Assembly (NCBI RefSeq): GCF_013204885.1
Contig: NZ_JABMKX010000022.1
Span: 35,652-99,651, forward strand
From: Paenibacillus tritici
Lineage (GTDB): Bacteria > Bacillota > Bacilli > Paenibacillales > Paenibacillaceae
DNA: 64,000 nucleotides
Direction: 5' to 3'
A program made the translations under genes and the position numbers. Shown here piece by piece: positions 8,253 through 15,922 of this stretch (its first letter is position 1; every line of letters starts with the position of its first letter). Below the pieces are notes generated by a model that was not told the DNA's origin, did no database searches, and saw only the letters and a program-made list of their open reading frames with translations.

Positions 8253-8310
8253 ATCGACGAACAAGCCATTTTCCCACTAGGACAAGGGATGGCACATTCG
8301 TCGATTTTTT
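8253..8310 (+). terminator. Rho-independent terminator of the exported-protein operon
   Basis: Outer arms ATCGACGAA (8253-8261) and TTCGTCGAT (8297-8305) pair perfectly, with an inner GCCAT/ATGGC and CCC/GGG stem, followed by six T residues. A 63-codon frame over this hairpin is not credible as a gene. Confidence 0.75.
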
Positions 8311-8416
8311 ATGCTCATTATGCTAATCAATTTACTCCCCACGCATATTGTGCCTCCTGCCTTGCAGGAATACTGTTTATGTATGACGAAGGTTCAGTTC
8401 AAGAGGAGTGATTCAA

Positions 8417-9091
8417 ATGATAATCCAAGCGGTTCTTTTTGATCTGGATGGAACACTGCTAGACCGTGACTCGTCACTATTAATGTTTGCCAGAGAGCAA
8501 TACCATCGCTACTCCCCGTTGCAGATCGTTGATGAACATGCTTTTGTGGAGCGGTTCATTGAGCTTGATAATCATGGTTCCGTATGGAAGGATCAAGTAT
8601 ATCAGCAGCTCATCCATGAGTTCTCCATTCAAAATTTGGACTGGACGGCGCTTTTAGAGGATTACATAAGCAATTTCCACAAGCATTGTACAGGTTTTCC
8701 GAATTTGCTGAATATGCTTACCGCTTTGAAGAAACAAGATATTAAGCTGGCACTAGTCTCCAACGGTTACGGGCAATTTCAATATGATAATTTCAAGGCA
8801 TTACATATCGCGCATCTATTCGATGAGGTGCTGATATCAGAATGGGAAAGGCTGCGGAAGCCTGACCCAGCGATTTTCATGCGTGCTCTAACTAAACTTG
8901 GAGTCTCTGCTGAGAATGCTCTCTTTGTAGGAGATCATCCTGATAACGATATACGGGCAAGCCGTAACGTTGGGATGAAGGCGGTTTGGAAACGAAATGA
9001 TCCACGGGAAGCTATTACTGAAGCTGATGCTGTAATTGATGATTTAGGGGAATTAGTGAATGTAGTAAAGCTGTTTTCGGCCCGGGACTGA
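8417..9091 (+). CDS. HAD superfamily hydrolase
   Basis: A 224-residue haloacid dehalogenase-type phosphatase. Motif I is FDLDGTLLD (nucleophile Asp near residue 9), motif II LALVSNGYG, motif III with Lys in ERLRKPDPAIF, and motif IV FVGDHPDNDI. The cap is helical, between motifs I and II, as in phosphoglycolate phosphatase-like members of subfamily I. The ATG at 8417 follows AGAGGAG by 8 bases; the GTG at 8408 would overlap the binding site. It probably dephosphorylates a small cytosolic metabolite, with the substrate undetermined. It appears monocistronic, ending at the hairpin at 9189. Confidence 0.9.
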   Translation: MIIQAVLFDLDGTLLDRDSSLLMFAREQYHRYSPLQIVDEHAFVERFIELDNHGSVWKDQVYQQLIHEFSIQNLDWTALLEDYISNFHKHCTGFPNLLNMLTALKKQDIKLALVSNGYGQFQYDNFKALHIAHLFDEVLISEWERLRKPDPAIFMRALTKLGVSAENALFVGDHPDNDIRASRNVGMKAVWKRNDPREAITEADAVIDDLGELVNVVKLFSARD

Positions 9092-9188
9092 AACAATCCT
9101 GCTCATATTGCAACATTCTCCTCATTGTAAGGTCCATGATTAACAATTGTTGTACAAAAGTCAGCTTTCCGCCTCCACCAAGCCACTG

Positions 9189-9210
9189 AGCAGGATAATT
9201 CCTGCTTTTC
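9189..9210 (+). terminator. Rho-independent terminator after HAD gene
   Basis: AGCAGGA / TCCTGCT with a TAAT loop (9189-9206), then TTTCTT on the plus strand, about 100 bases after the HAD stop codon. Confidence 0.6.
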
Positions 9211-9299
9211 TTACAACAATCCTCCTGAATACGCCTGTGTCTCTGAACCAGAGTTGCAATTTATGCAGTATTTCGTTGCTATAATCTACAGCGTTAACT

Positions 9300-9782
9300 T
9301 TAAATAACCTTTTTCTCGTAATAGCACAAGGTCAGCCTGTCGTTGATCACTTGCATCTCACCCGTTCTCCTGTAGCCCAGCTTCTCATACAAGTAGCAGT
9401 TCCTCTCTTCTTGCATGATAGTAGCCAGCCCCCAGACTGTAGCATCAGCATAGATTTGCTCAATCTGAGCGAACACCTGCTGGGCGATACCTTGGCCTTG
9501 ATGTTCTGGCAGGATAAATATTTGCCCGAGCCAATATTCATGCTCTTCTTTCTTTTTGACTCTAATACTACCTGCTGCGATACCGGCATACCGGATGATG
9601 TAATAATCTACAGTAGGCTGATTGATCCGTTCCACCACTCTCTCCACAGTCTCATTGGCCGGGCTGGTCTCATAATCCTGATATTTCTCCAAGAGCGGCA
9701 GGAAGGCTTGGATCTGCATATCATGAATAACCGCCGCATCCTCCACTGTCGCTTTACTTAACGTAACCGTTGAAATCCCCAT
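9300..9782 (-). CDS. GNAT family N-acetyltransferase
   Basis: A 160-residue acetyl-CoA-dependent N-acetyltransferase. The acetyl-CoA loop is visible as IFILPEHQGQGIAQQVFAQIE (Q/R-x-x-G-x-G/A), followed by CYLYEKLGYRRTGEMQVIN, the usual end of the fold. The ATG at 9782 follows GGAGG by 7 bases; the longer form starting at 9803 lacks a site. It lies immediately downstream of another GNAT gene in the same orientation (17 bases between them), so the two are probably cotranscribed. The acceptor substrate is unknown. Confidence 0.85.
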   Translation of the reverse strand: MGISTVTLSKATVEDAAVIHDMQIQAFLPLLEKYQDYETSPANETVERVVERINQPTVDYYIIRYAGIAAGSIRVKKKEEHEYWLGQIFILPEHQGQGIAQQVFAQIEQIYADATVWGLATIMQEERNCYLYEKLGYRRTGEMQVINDRLTLCYYEKKVI

Positions 9783-9799
9783 TGTATGTACCTCCAAAT

Positions 9800-10285
9800 T
9801 CATCGAAAATATACATAATCCAAGTGTTCACCAGCAAGTCCTGCAATATGATTATTCTGTCTTCTATGCGATAGAGTAAATCCGATGCTCTCATACATCC
9901 GTCGGGCAGGGATCAGATCATCATTCGTGGTAACAATAATTTGCTGCACATCATTCTGGAGGATTCTATTGACCGCTTCTTGGAGCTGCATCGTACTGTA
10001 ACCTTTGCCCTTGTATGCTGAAGCAATGCAATTGTGACCAATTTCCACATATCGGGGCATATTCCTCGGGTCCCATGAAACAAAGCCAATGGCCTTACCG
10101 TTAAGCGTTGTTATAAAACCATACTTATCCGCAATTTGCAGATGGTCAAAGAAAAAGCTGTCAAACGCCTGCCAATCCGTAATGCAGCTATGCTCATACC
10201 TGGTATCAAAGGAATAGGCATCTTTCAATAGCTCAACCAGTATTCCCCGCTCTAAGCTACTTACTTTCTTAAATTCAATATCCAT
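9800..10285 (-). CDS. GNAT family N-acetyltransferase
   Basis: A 161-residue acetyltransferase. The region GHNCIASAYKGKGYSTMQLQEAV is the acetyl-CoA binding motif and TTNDDLIPARRMYESIGFTL the C-terminal helix-strand. GGAGGG lies 3-4 bases before the ATG. It shares only the fold with the following GNAT, so this is not a recent duplication. Cytosolic, with an unknown acceptor. Confidence 0.85.
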   Translation of the reverse strand: MDIEFKKVSSLERGILVELLKDAYSFDTRYEHSCITDWQAFDSFFFDHLQIADKYGFITTLNGKAIGFVSWDPRNMPRYVEIGHNCIASAYKGKGYSTMQLQEAVNRILQNDVQQIIVTTNDDLIPARRMYESIGFTLSHRRQNNHIAGLAGEHLDYVYFR

Positions 10286-10420
10286 GCGCCCTCCATATCT
10301 TCTTTGAATTCACTTACAAATATTATATTTAATCACACAATTCCACCATGACATATTGCATGTAAGTTTTGGACGCAAAAAGACGGTACTTCACTAACTC
10401 AGAAGCCCGCCTGTCTATAC

Positions 10421-11299
10421 TTATTTCGCCTTCACCGGCTCCAGCAGGTTCAAATCATACAGATTGCCGCTGTTCTCTGGATGATCATTGCGGATATGCT
10501 CTTCCAGGCAAAGCCGGGTAGGGTCCGAAGTGTATTTCTTACTGTGTGATAATTGATTCATCAGGTTGTTCCAAGAGCCGCCAATGTCTTCATCGCTGTC
10601 AAGCTTGGCATAGAGTCCGCCGGGCAGCAGCATCTCCTGGAATGGCTCCGGTACAACGACCCCCTCAGGAATTGTCGCACACATTCCATAACCATAGGGC
10701 TTACCTGTACTACTTGGCATGGGCTTCATATTCCCGCCGAACAACCGCGCCGTACCCAAGAGAGTCGCAGACTTCAGCCAGTCCATTAAAGGTCCCATCG
10801 CTTTGTCTTCAGGAGAAACGTCTACCACGATATGAAAGGCAACCCTCATCGCAGGCAGTGTAATCACTTTGAATGTTGACCGCTCGGTTACATTACTCAT
10901 AAATACATTCTCCATTTCGTTAAGCAGTTCCTCCAGGACAGAGGTCCTCTTATTGGTAATGTTCAGGTATTCAAGGGTATGAAGTAATTGCTGTTCAACC
11001 CGTTTCAAGCCTTTTTGGTGCACCTGTAGAGCCGCTATCCTGTTCTCAATGACCCGTATGAGTTCAAATACTGATTTTCTCTCCACGACAGGCTGTATTT
11101 CTTTGATCGGAATATCCATTCTCCGCAGCAGAGCCGTGATCCTGATACATTGAAGCGCATCCTCATCGTATGTGCGCCAACCCGACGATGAATCTCTGCC
11201 GCTATGAAATAGTCCCTCTGCTTCCCAGTGCCGCAACGTGCGGCTCGTCAGCCCCATTTGCTCTGACAATTGCTGTATGGTAACAACAGTCCTGTTCAT
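10421..11299 (-). CDS. MerR family regulator with GyrI/BmrR-like effector domain
   Basis: A 292-residue regulator. Residues 5-75 form the MerR HTH (TIQQLSEQMGLTSRTLRHWE, GWRTYDEDALQCIRITALL), residues 75-135 a dimerisation coil, and residues about 140-285 a GyrI-like small-molecule binding domain (MRVAFHIVVDVSPEDKA, GYGMCATIPEGV, LPGGLYAKL). This is the plan of BmrR-type multidrug-sensing activators. GAGGAGG precedes the ATG by 6 bases. The promoter just upstream has the 19-bp spacer and a perfect 19-bp palindrome, so it probably controls its own gene. No efflux gene adjoins it in the same operon. Confidence 0.88.
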   Translation of the reverse strand: MNRTVVTIQQLSEQMGLTSRTLRHWEAEGLFHSGRDSSSGWRTYDEDALQCIRITALLRRMDIPIKEIQPVVERKSVFELIRVIENRIAALQVHQKGLKRVEQQLLHTLEYLNITNKRTSVLEELLNEMENVFMSNVTERSTFKVITLPAMRVAFHIVVDVSPEDKAMGPLMDWLKSATLLGTARLFGGNMKPMPSSTGKPYGYGMCATIPEGVVVPEPFQEMLLPGGLYAKLDSDEDIGGSWNNLMNQLSHSKKYTSDPTRLCLEEHIRNDHPENSGNLYDLNLLEPVKAK

Positions 11300-11328
11300 T
11301 TCTACCTCCTCTCTTCGATCTCATAGCT

Positions 11329-11359
11329 ATCGTATCACTTGACGCCGCGTCAAGTTCAA
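11329..11359 (-). promoter_or_regulatory. MerR-type promoter with palindromic operator
   Basis: On the minus strand TTGAAC (11359-11354) and TACGAT (11334-11329) are spaced by 19 bp, and the spacer carries the perfect palindrome ACTTGACGCCGCGTCAAGT (11337-11355). The merR start codon is 30 bases further on. Confidence 0.8.
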
Positions 11360-11445
11360 GGAGTAATCTCATAAACCTATATAATATAAAATTGACTTTC
11401 GCACGAATGTGTTGTAAAAATACAGTAATACAATATTATACAACT

Positions 11446-11720
11446 TTGCAATGACGAAGAGAGTACGCATAACGAATACTTCAGAGAGCTGATGGATGGT
11501 GCGAATCAGTGTAGGGACTATGCCGAAGTGGACTTCTGAGCATCCAAACCGAACCTTAGGAAGTAGGCTTTGGCGAAAGTCTCGTCGTTACAAGAGACGC
11601 GTATTCAGATATCCAGTGATATTTCGATACGTTTAAGCGGGTCCGATCCAATTTCGGGCTAATTAAGGTGGTACCACGGGGTTCTCTCGTCCTTTTCAGG
11701 ATGAGAGGACCCCTTTTTGA
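11446..11720 (+). promoter_or_regulatory. T-box leader, tryptophan specific
   Basis: A T-box riboswitch preceding trpS. The conserved T-box AAGGTGGTACCACGG is at 11665-11679, an AGAG element and distal GATGGTGCGAATC-type loop lie around 11482-11505, and TGG (11529-11531), the Trp codon, sits in the GAAGTGGACTTC specifier region. The intrinsic terminator has stems starting GGGGTTCTCTC and ending GAGAGGACCCC with five T residues ending at 11718. A promoter TTGTAA (11412) / TATTAT (11434) with 16-bp spacing would start the RNA near 11446. Uncharged tRNA-Trp would stabilise the antiterminator and allow trpS expression. Confidence 0.93.
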
Positions 11721-11741
11721 TTACATAGACGGAGGGATAAA

Positions 11742-12743
11742 ATGAGTAATGAAATTGTGTTAACAGGAATTAAGCCTACAGGCAAAGTCCATCTGGGGAA
11801 CTACATCGGAGCGATCAAACCCGCGCTGCAAATTGCCGGGACCAGTGATTGCACCTCTCTTTACTTCATCGCAGACTACCATGGATTAACCTTCATTCAG
11901 GATAGAGATGAGTTCAATACTTTGTCTTACAGCATTGCAGCTACATGGTTGGCTTTAGGACTCGACCCGGACCGGGTAATTTTTTATAGACAATCCGATG
12001 TGCCGGAAATCTTCGAGCTTAGCTGGATCTTGTCATGCCTAACCTCCAAAGGACTAATGAACCGCGCCCATGCCTACAAATCCATTCATGACAAAAATGA
12101 ACAATTAGGCTTGGATTCAGATACCGGGGTCAATATGGGCCTCTACACCTATCCGATTCTGATGGCAGCGGATATTCTTCTGTTTCAATCAGACAAGGTC
12201 CCTGTCGGTAAAGACCAGATACAGCACGTGGAGATCGCCAGAGATATCGCCGAAGGCTTTAACAGGATTTATGGAGATACCTTCAAGCTGCCTGACTATA
12301 TTGTCGATGAGAAAACAGCAGTTATTCCGGGTCTGGACGGAAGAAAAATGAGCAAAAGCTATAATAATACGATTCCGCTGTTTGAACCAGCAGAACACTT
12401 GAAGAAGCTCATCAACAAAATTAAAACGGACTCAACGCCTCCACAGGCACCAAAAAACCCGGATACCTCAAATATTTACTTACTGTACAAAGAGTTTGCG
12501 ACTCCTGCCCAAGTACAGGATTTCAGGAACAAATATTTAAACGGTATCAGTTGGGGAGATGCCAAACAAGAACTGTTCCAGGTGGTAAATGCTTACCTGG
12601 AGGAGCCGCGTAAAAAATATAATAAATTGATGGTTGCGCCAGTGCAAATTGATGACATCCTAAATGAGGGTGCCCGGAAGGCAAGAGCCATAGCTGCACC
12701 TTTGCTTAAGAAGGTAAAATTAAAGATCGGACGTTACAATTAG
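11742..12743 (+). CDS. trpS: Tryptophan--tRNA ligase
   Basis: A 333-residue class I aminoacyl-tRNA synthetase that charges tRNA-Trp. The HIGH-equivalent is HLGN at 17-20 and the KMSKS loop is at 202-206 (GRKMSKSYNN). Trp-binding landmarks include FIADYHGLT and YPILMAADILLF. GGAGGG lies 6 bases before the ATG. Normal length, monocistronic, and preceded by a matching Trp T-box, which confirms the identity. Its ADYHGLT and FIQDRDEF segments look like the proteobacterial-type TrpRS rather than the usual Bacillus enzyme, so it could be a second, stress-inducible TrpRS; this is unproven. Confidence 0.96.
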   Translation: MSNEIVLTGIKPTGKVHLGNYIGAIKPALQIAGTSDCTSLYFIADYHGLTFIQDRDEFNTLSYSIAATWLALGLDPDRVIFYRQSDVPEIFELSWILSCLTSKGLMNRAHAYKSIHDKNEQLGLDSDTGVNMGLYTYPILMAADILLFQSDKVPVGKDQIQHVEIARDIAEGFNRIYGDTFKLPDYIVDEKTAVIPGLDGRKMSKSYNNTIPLFEPAEHLKKLINKIKTDSTPPQAPKNPDTSNIYLLYKEFATPAQVQDFRNKYLNGISWGDAKQELFQVVNAYLEEPRKKYNKLMVAPVQIDDILNEGARKARAIAAPLLKKVKLKIGRYN

Positions 12744-12777
12744 ATCAGACTTCTATCTCTAGTAGTGGCTGTTAGGA

Positions 12778-14376
12778 TTACAGCCGCGCAAATAACCGCT
12801 CCCCGTGGGTCTGTATATATCTGTACATGCCAGCGCATACCGCTGCTATAATAACACCGTATATCAGCATAAGAAGATCGCCGTTCAGCTGTTCAATAAG
12901 TAGGAACAGCATGACGGGAACGGCCAGCGTGAGGACTCCGATAACCATGGAGACCAGCACCGCTGCGCTCTGCTTGATGACTGCAACTTCACTGGTCCAT
13001 TCCAGCTTGGGCAGCTTCAGGTTCACAATTACGCCCAGCATGGCTGAATAACAGGCATAGATTACAGGGATCACAAGCAGGAGCAGACTTTCGGTCCATC
13101 CGGTCTCCAGCGTAACAACAAACAGCACCGAGCTTACGGCTATCACCGGCAACGTAATGGTGAGATTCACGGCAACCTTGCTGAGGATAATCACCTGCTT
13201 GGAGACGGGGGAGCTTGTCAATATCCACAGATGATTCCCTTCCAGCGAAATTGAGCTTGATGTGGTGCAGCTCAGTATGACGAACAAGGACACCACAAGC
13301 GGGCTGAACGTATTCAAATATTCCGACAACTGCGGAATGGCAAGGATGGTCCCAAGCTTCTCTGAGCTGACGAACAATAATGAAACCGACATTAATAAGA
13401 GCAGAACCATACCAACGCCTGTGTTCAGCACATAATTGGCGGAGCTGAAGTAGCGGCGCAGCTCTTTGAGATACAAGGCCTTGAACACAGAGCTCTCCTG
13501 CAAGGGCTTCATGGTGTACTTGCGGCCTGCACGGCTGGTCATCAGTCCCGTATGAATGGCTTTGTACCGGGTTGCCAGCACGGTGGAGAAGAGTACAAAG
13601 GCCAGTACAGAGACAGCGATGAAGAGAATTAATGCAGGAACCCGGTACGAACAGACTGCATCAACATAGACGGACGCCAGCGGATACAGCTTGAAGATCA
13701 TTTTACCCAAGCCCTCTCCAACATCCGTGAGCTGCTGCTCCTCTCCGTTAATCATAAATGAGCCCAGCATGAGGGCAATCATGAAGACAAACGTGAAGAG
13801 AATGCTGAGCATCCGGCTCGCCCTGAACCGGGAAGAGACCCAGCTGATCAAGGAGCCCACAATCGTAGCCGCTATAATCGGCAGTAAGCTGATGAATAAG
13901 AGTGTCATTAGAAAAAACAGATAAAACAGTACACCCGGCTTCACAAGCAGCGCATATACAGCCCCCGCCGGAAGCATGACCAGCAGCGTGAAGAACAGGT
14001 TCATCACATAGAGCTGAAGCACACGGCTCGCCACCACATGGCTGGTCTTCACGGGAAGCGACATGATCATATCGTAGTCCTTATAGCTGAACAATACCCC
14101 GCTTGCCTTATAGACCGTAGTGAAGAATCCGACCAGCGAAGTGACCGTCATCATCACCGCCAGCAGCAGATCCAGCCGCCCGAGCTGTTCGAACGTCTTC
14201 GCCATCATGAGGCTGTAGCCGTAAGACACGAATCCTATCATGAGTATACCGGCGATCATCGCGATACTGAGCAGCAGCGCCTTCCGTCTCTCCGCAGGGT
14301 CTTTCGTATGCAGTGCTTTATTGAGGCCGAAGGAGGACAATAGCTGCAGCTTCGTTAACCTCCAGATATTAATCAT
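12778..14376 (-). CDS. ABC-2 type exporter permease subunit
   Basis: A 532-residue integral membrane protein with about 12 hydrophobic segments in two halves, joined by a polar linker (GRKYTMKPLQESSVFKALYLKELR). This matches the large ABC-2/SkfF-like permeases that pair with a single ATPase. The ATG at 14376 follows GGAG by 10 bases and overlaps the end of the ATPase gene by 8 bases, so translation is coupled. Probably exports a peptide or lipid-like substrate; nothing in the sequence fixes which. Confidence 0.82.
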   Translation of the reverse strand: MINIWRLTKLQLLSSFGLNKALHTKDPAERRKALLLSIAMIAGILMIGFVSYGYSLMMAKTFEQLGRLDLLLAVMMTVTSLVGFFTTVYKASGVLFSYKDYDMIMSLPVKTSHVVASRVLQLYVMNLFFTLLVMLPAGAVYALLVKPGVLFYLFFLMTLLFISLLPIIAATIVGSLISWVSSRFRASRMLSILFTFVFMIALMLGSFMINGEEQQLTDVGEGLGKMIFKLYPLASVYVDAVCSYRVPALILFIAVSVLAFVLFSTVLATRYKAIHTGLMTSRAGRKYTMKPLQESSVFKALYLKELRRYFSSANYVLNTGVGMVLLLLMSVSLLFVSSEKLGTILAIPQLSEYLNTFSPLVVSLFVILSCTTSSSISLEGNHLWILTSSPVSKQVIILSKVAVNLTITLPVIAVSSVLFVVTLETGWTESLLLLVIPVIYACYSAMLGVIVNLKLPKLEWTSEVAVIKQSAAVLVSMVIGVLTLAVPVMLFLLIEQLNGDLLMLIYGVIIAAVCAGMYRYIQTHGERLFARL

Positions 14377-15082
14377 TGTCAATCAGCTCCATGAATACGT
14401 CCTCCAGGCTGTGCTCGCCCCGTACCACTTCGGTTTTGCCGTGGGTAATCAGCCGTCCGTCCTTAATGATAGCGATCTTGTTGCAGAGCTTCTCTGCGGT
14501 ATCCAGTACATGCGTGGAGAAGAAGATGGCGCTGCCCTTGCTGCACAAGTCCGTCATGATAGTCTTCAGCGTATGTGCTGCTTTGGGATCAAGCCCCACG
14601 AAGGGTTCGTCCAGCACCAAGAGCTTCGGCTCATGAATGAGCGCAGAGATGATAGCGAGCTTCTGCTTCATGCCGTGGGAATACGAGGAGATCATATCGC
14701 CAAGATTAGCCGTAATCTGAAAATCATCACTGTATTTGCCGATGAGCCGCTCCCGTTCCGCCTTGGAGACGTGAAAGAGATCACCGATGAAATTCAGGTA
14801 TTGAATACCCGTAAGATGATCGTACAGATCGGGGTTATCCGGAATATAAGCAAGCTTCGCCTTGCAAGCCAGCGGATCTGCCTTCACAGAGATGCCGTCA
14901 ATTTCAATCTCCCCTTCCTCAAAATCGAGTACGCCTACCACAGCGCGGATGGTCGTGGTTTTCCCCGCTCCGTTATGCCCGATGAAGCCATAGATGTCGC
15001 CCGGCTCGACTACCAGACTGAGGTCATCCACTGCCTTACGGCCGCCCTTATAGCTCTTCGTAAAATGTTGAATCCTTAGCAT
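14369..15082 (-). CDS. ABC transporter ATP-binding protein (ABC-2 type exporter)
   Basis: A 237-residue ABC ATPase. Walker A GHNGAGKTT is at about 35-43, the signature is degenerate as SSYSHGMKQKL, Walker B LLVLDEPFVGLD is at about 155-166, and the switch His is in STHVLD. The degenerate signature (SHGMKQK) is common in bacitracin/lantibiotic-resistance-type ABC-2 exporters. GAGGTGAGAGGAA precedes the ATG. It forms a pair with the downstream permease. It starts 72 bp after the MacB-like ATPase and may belong to the same transcript as the tetR operon. Confidence 0.9.
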   Translation of the reverse strand: MLRIQHFTKSYKGGRKAVDDLSLVVEPGDIYGFIGHNGAGKTTTIRAVVGVLDFEEGEIEIDGISVKADPLACKAKLAYIPDNPDLYDHLTGIQYLNFIGDLFHVSKAERERLIGKYSDDFQITANLGDMISSYSHGMKQKLAIISALIHEPKLLVLDEPFVGLDPKAAHTLKTIMTDLCSKGSAIFFSTHVLDTAEKLCNKIAIIKDGRLITHGKTEVVRGEHSLEDVFMELIDND

Positions 15083-15154
15083 TTCCTCTCACCTCTTCCT
15101 TGGTGTTAGCAAATAACTATATTACGAATAGCACGCGCCAATCGTTCATTGTAA

Positions 15155-15919
15155 TTAAATCCCAATTTCCCGCATTTTTGCAATGACTCTGTTCATCCGC
15201 TCCTCTATGTCTTGGCCGCTGAATCTCGGAAGACGCAGTTCATCGACAATACTACCGTCACACATGAACATAATCCGCTCCGTCTTCGCCGCAATGACGG
15301 CATCATGGGTGACCAGCATGACCGCTGTACCCTCTTCATTGATGTCAGACAGCAGCTCCATAATCTCCTGGGCAGCCTTCAAGTTCAGTGCGCCGGTCGG
15401 CTCATCCCCAAAAATAATCCGCGGACGGCTCATCAGCGCCCGGCAGATACCGGCCCGTTGAAGCTGCCCGCCTGAAGCCTGCGTGATATCCCGCTTCTCC
15501 AGCTCCGCAATCCCCACCCTCTGCATAAGCTGTCTCGCTTGCTCTGCAATCTCTGCGGCCTTGCGCCGGTTGCCGCGCATAGACGGCAGAATGATATTAT
15601 CCAGGATGTTCAGATTCTTCATCAGCGTCGGCTGCTGAAACACGAAGCCCATTCCCGTCCGGCGGAGATCGGCAAGCTCATCGTCTTCCAGGGATGCCAA
15701 ATCCTTGCCCTCAAAAGTAACAAGGCCCTCATCTATCCGGTCCATACCGCTTAGGGCGAACATCAGTGTGGACTTCCCTGAGCCTGAAGGTCCCATCACC
15801 GACACGAATTCGCCTTCGTGAATATCGACGGATACCCCGTCCAGCACCTTGCGCTGCTCCCCGCCGGTGCCGTATTGTTTGATTATATTTTCACCCGAAA
15901 TAATCTTCTTCATCTGCAT
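15155..15919 (-). CDS. ABC transporter ATP-binding protein (MacB/LolD type)
   Basis: A 254-residue ATPase with Walker A GPSGSGKS (about 43-50), Q-loop FVFQQPTLM, signature ASGGQLQRAGICRAL, Walker B IIFGDEPTGALN and H-loop VTHD. GDEPTGALN with the LNLKAA continuation is typical of BceA/MacB-like ATPases working with FtsX-domain permeases, and such a permease is encoded immediately upstream (3 bases apart). GGAG lies 6 bases before the ATG. Together they would form a mechanotransducing exporter or peptide-detoxification module rather than a classical pump. Confidence 0.92.
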   Translation of the reverse strand: MQMKKIISGENIIKQYGTGGEQRKVLDGVSVDIHEGEFVSVMGPSGSGKSTLMFALSGMDRIDEGLVTFEGKDLASLEDDELADLRRTGMGFVFQQPTLMKNLNILDNIILPSMRGNRRKAAEIAEQARQLMQRVGIAELEKRDITQASGGQLQRAGICRALMSRPRIIFGDEPTGALNLKAAQEIMELLSDINEEGTAVMLVTHDAVIAAKTERIMFMCDGSIVDELRLPRFSGQDIEERMNRVIAKMREIGI

Positions 15920-15922
15920 GAT

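Noticed and set aside
8220..8411. A 63-codon plus-strand frame
   Set aside because: It lies over a clear terminator hairpin and lacks a ribosome binding site.
10378..10412. Terminator after the BmrR-type gene
   Set aside because: The GGCTTC/GAAG stem is short and bulged, although followed by T residues; too weak to list.
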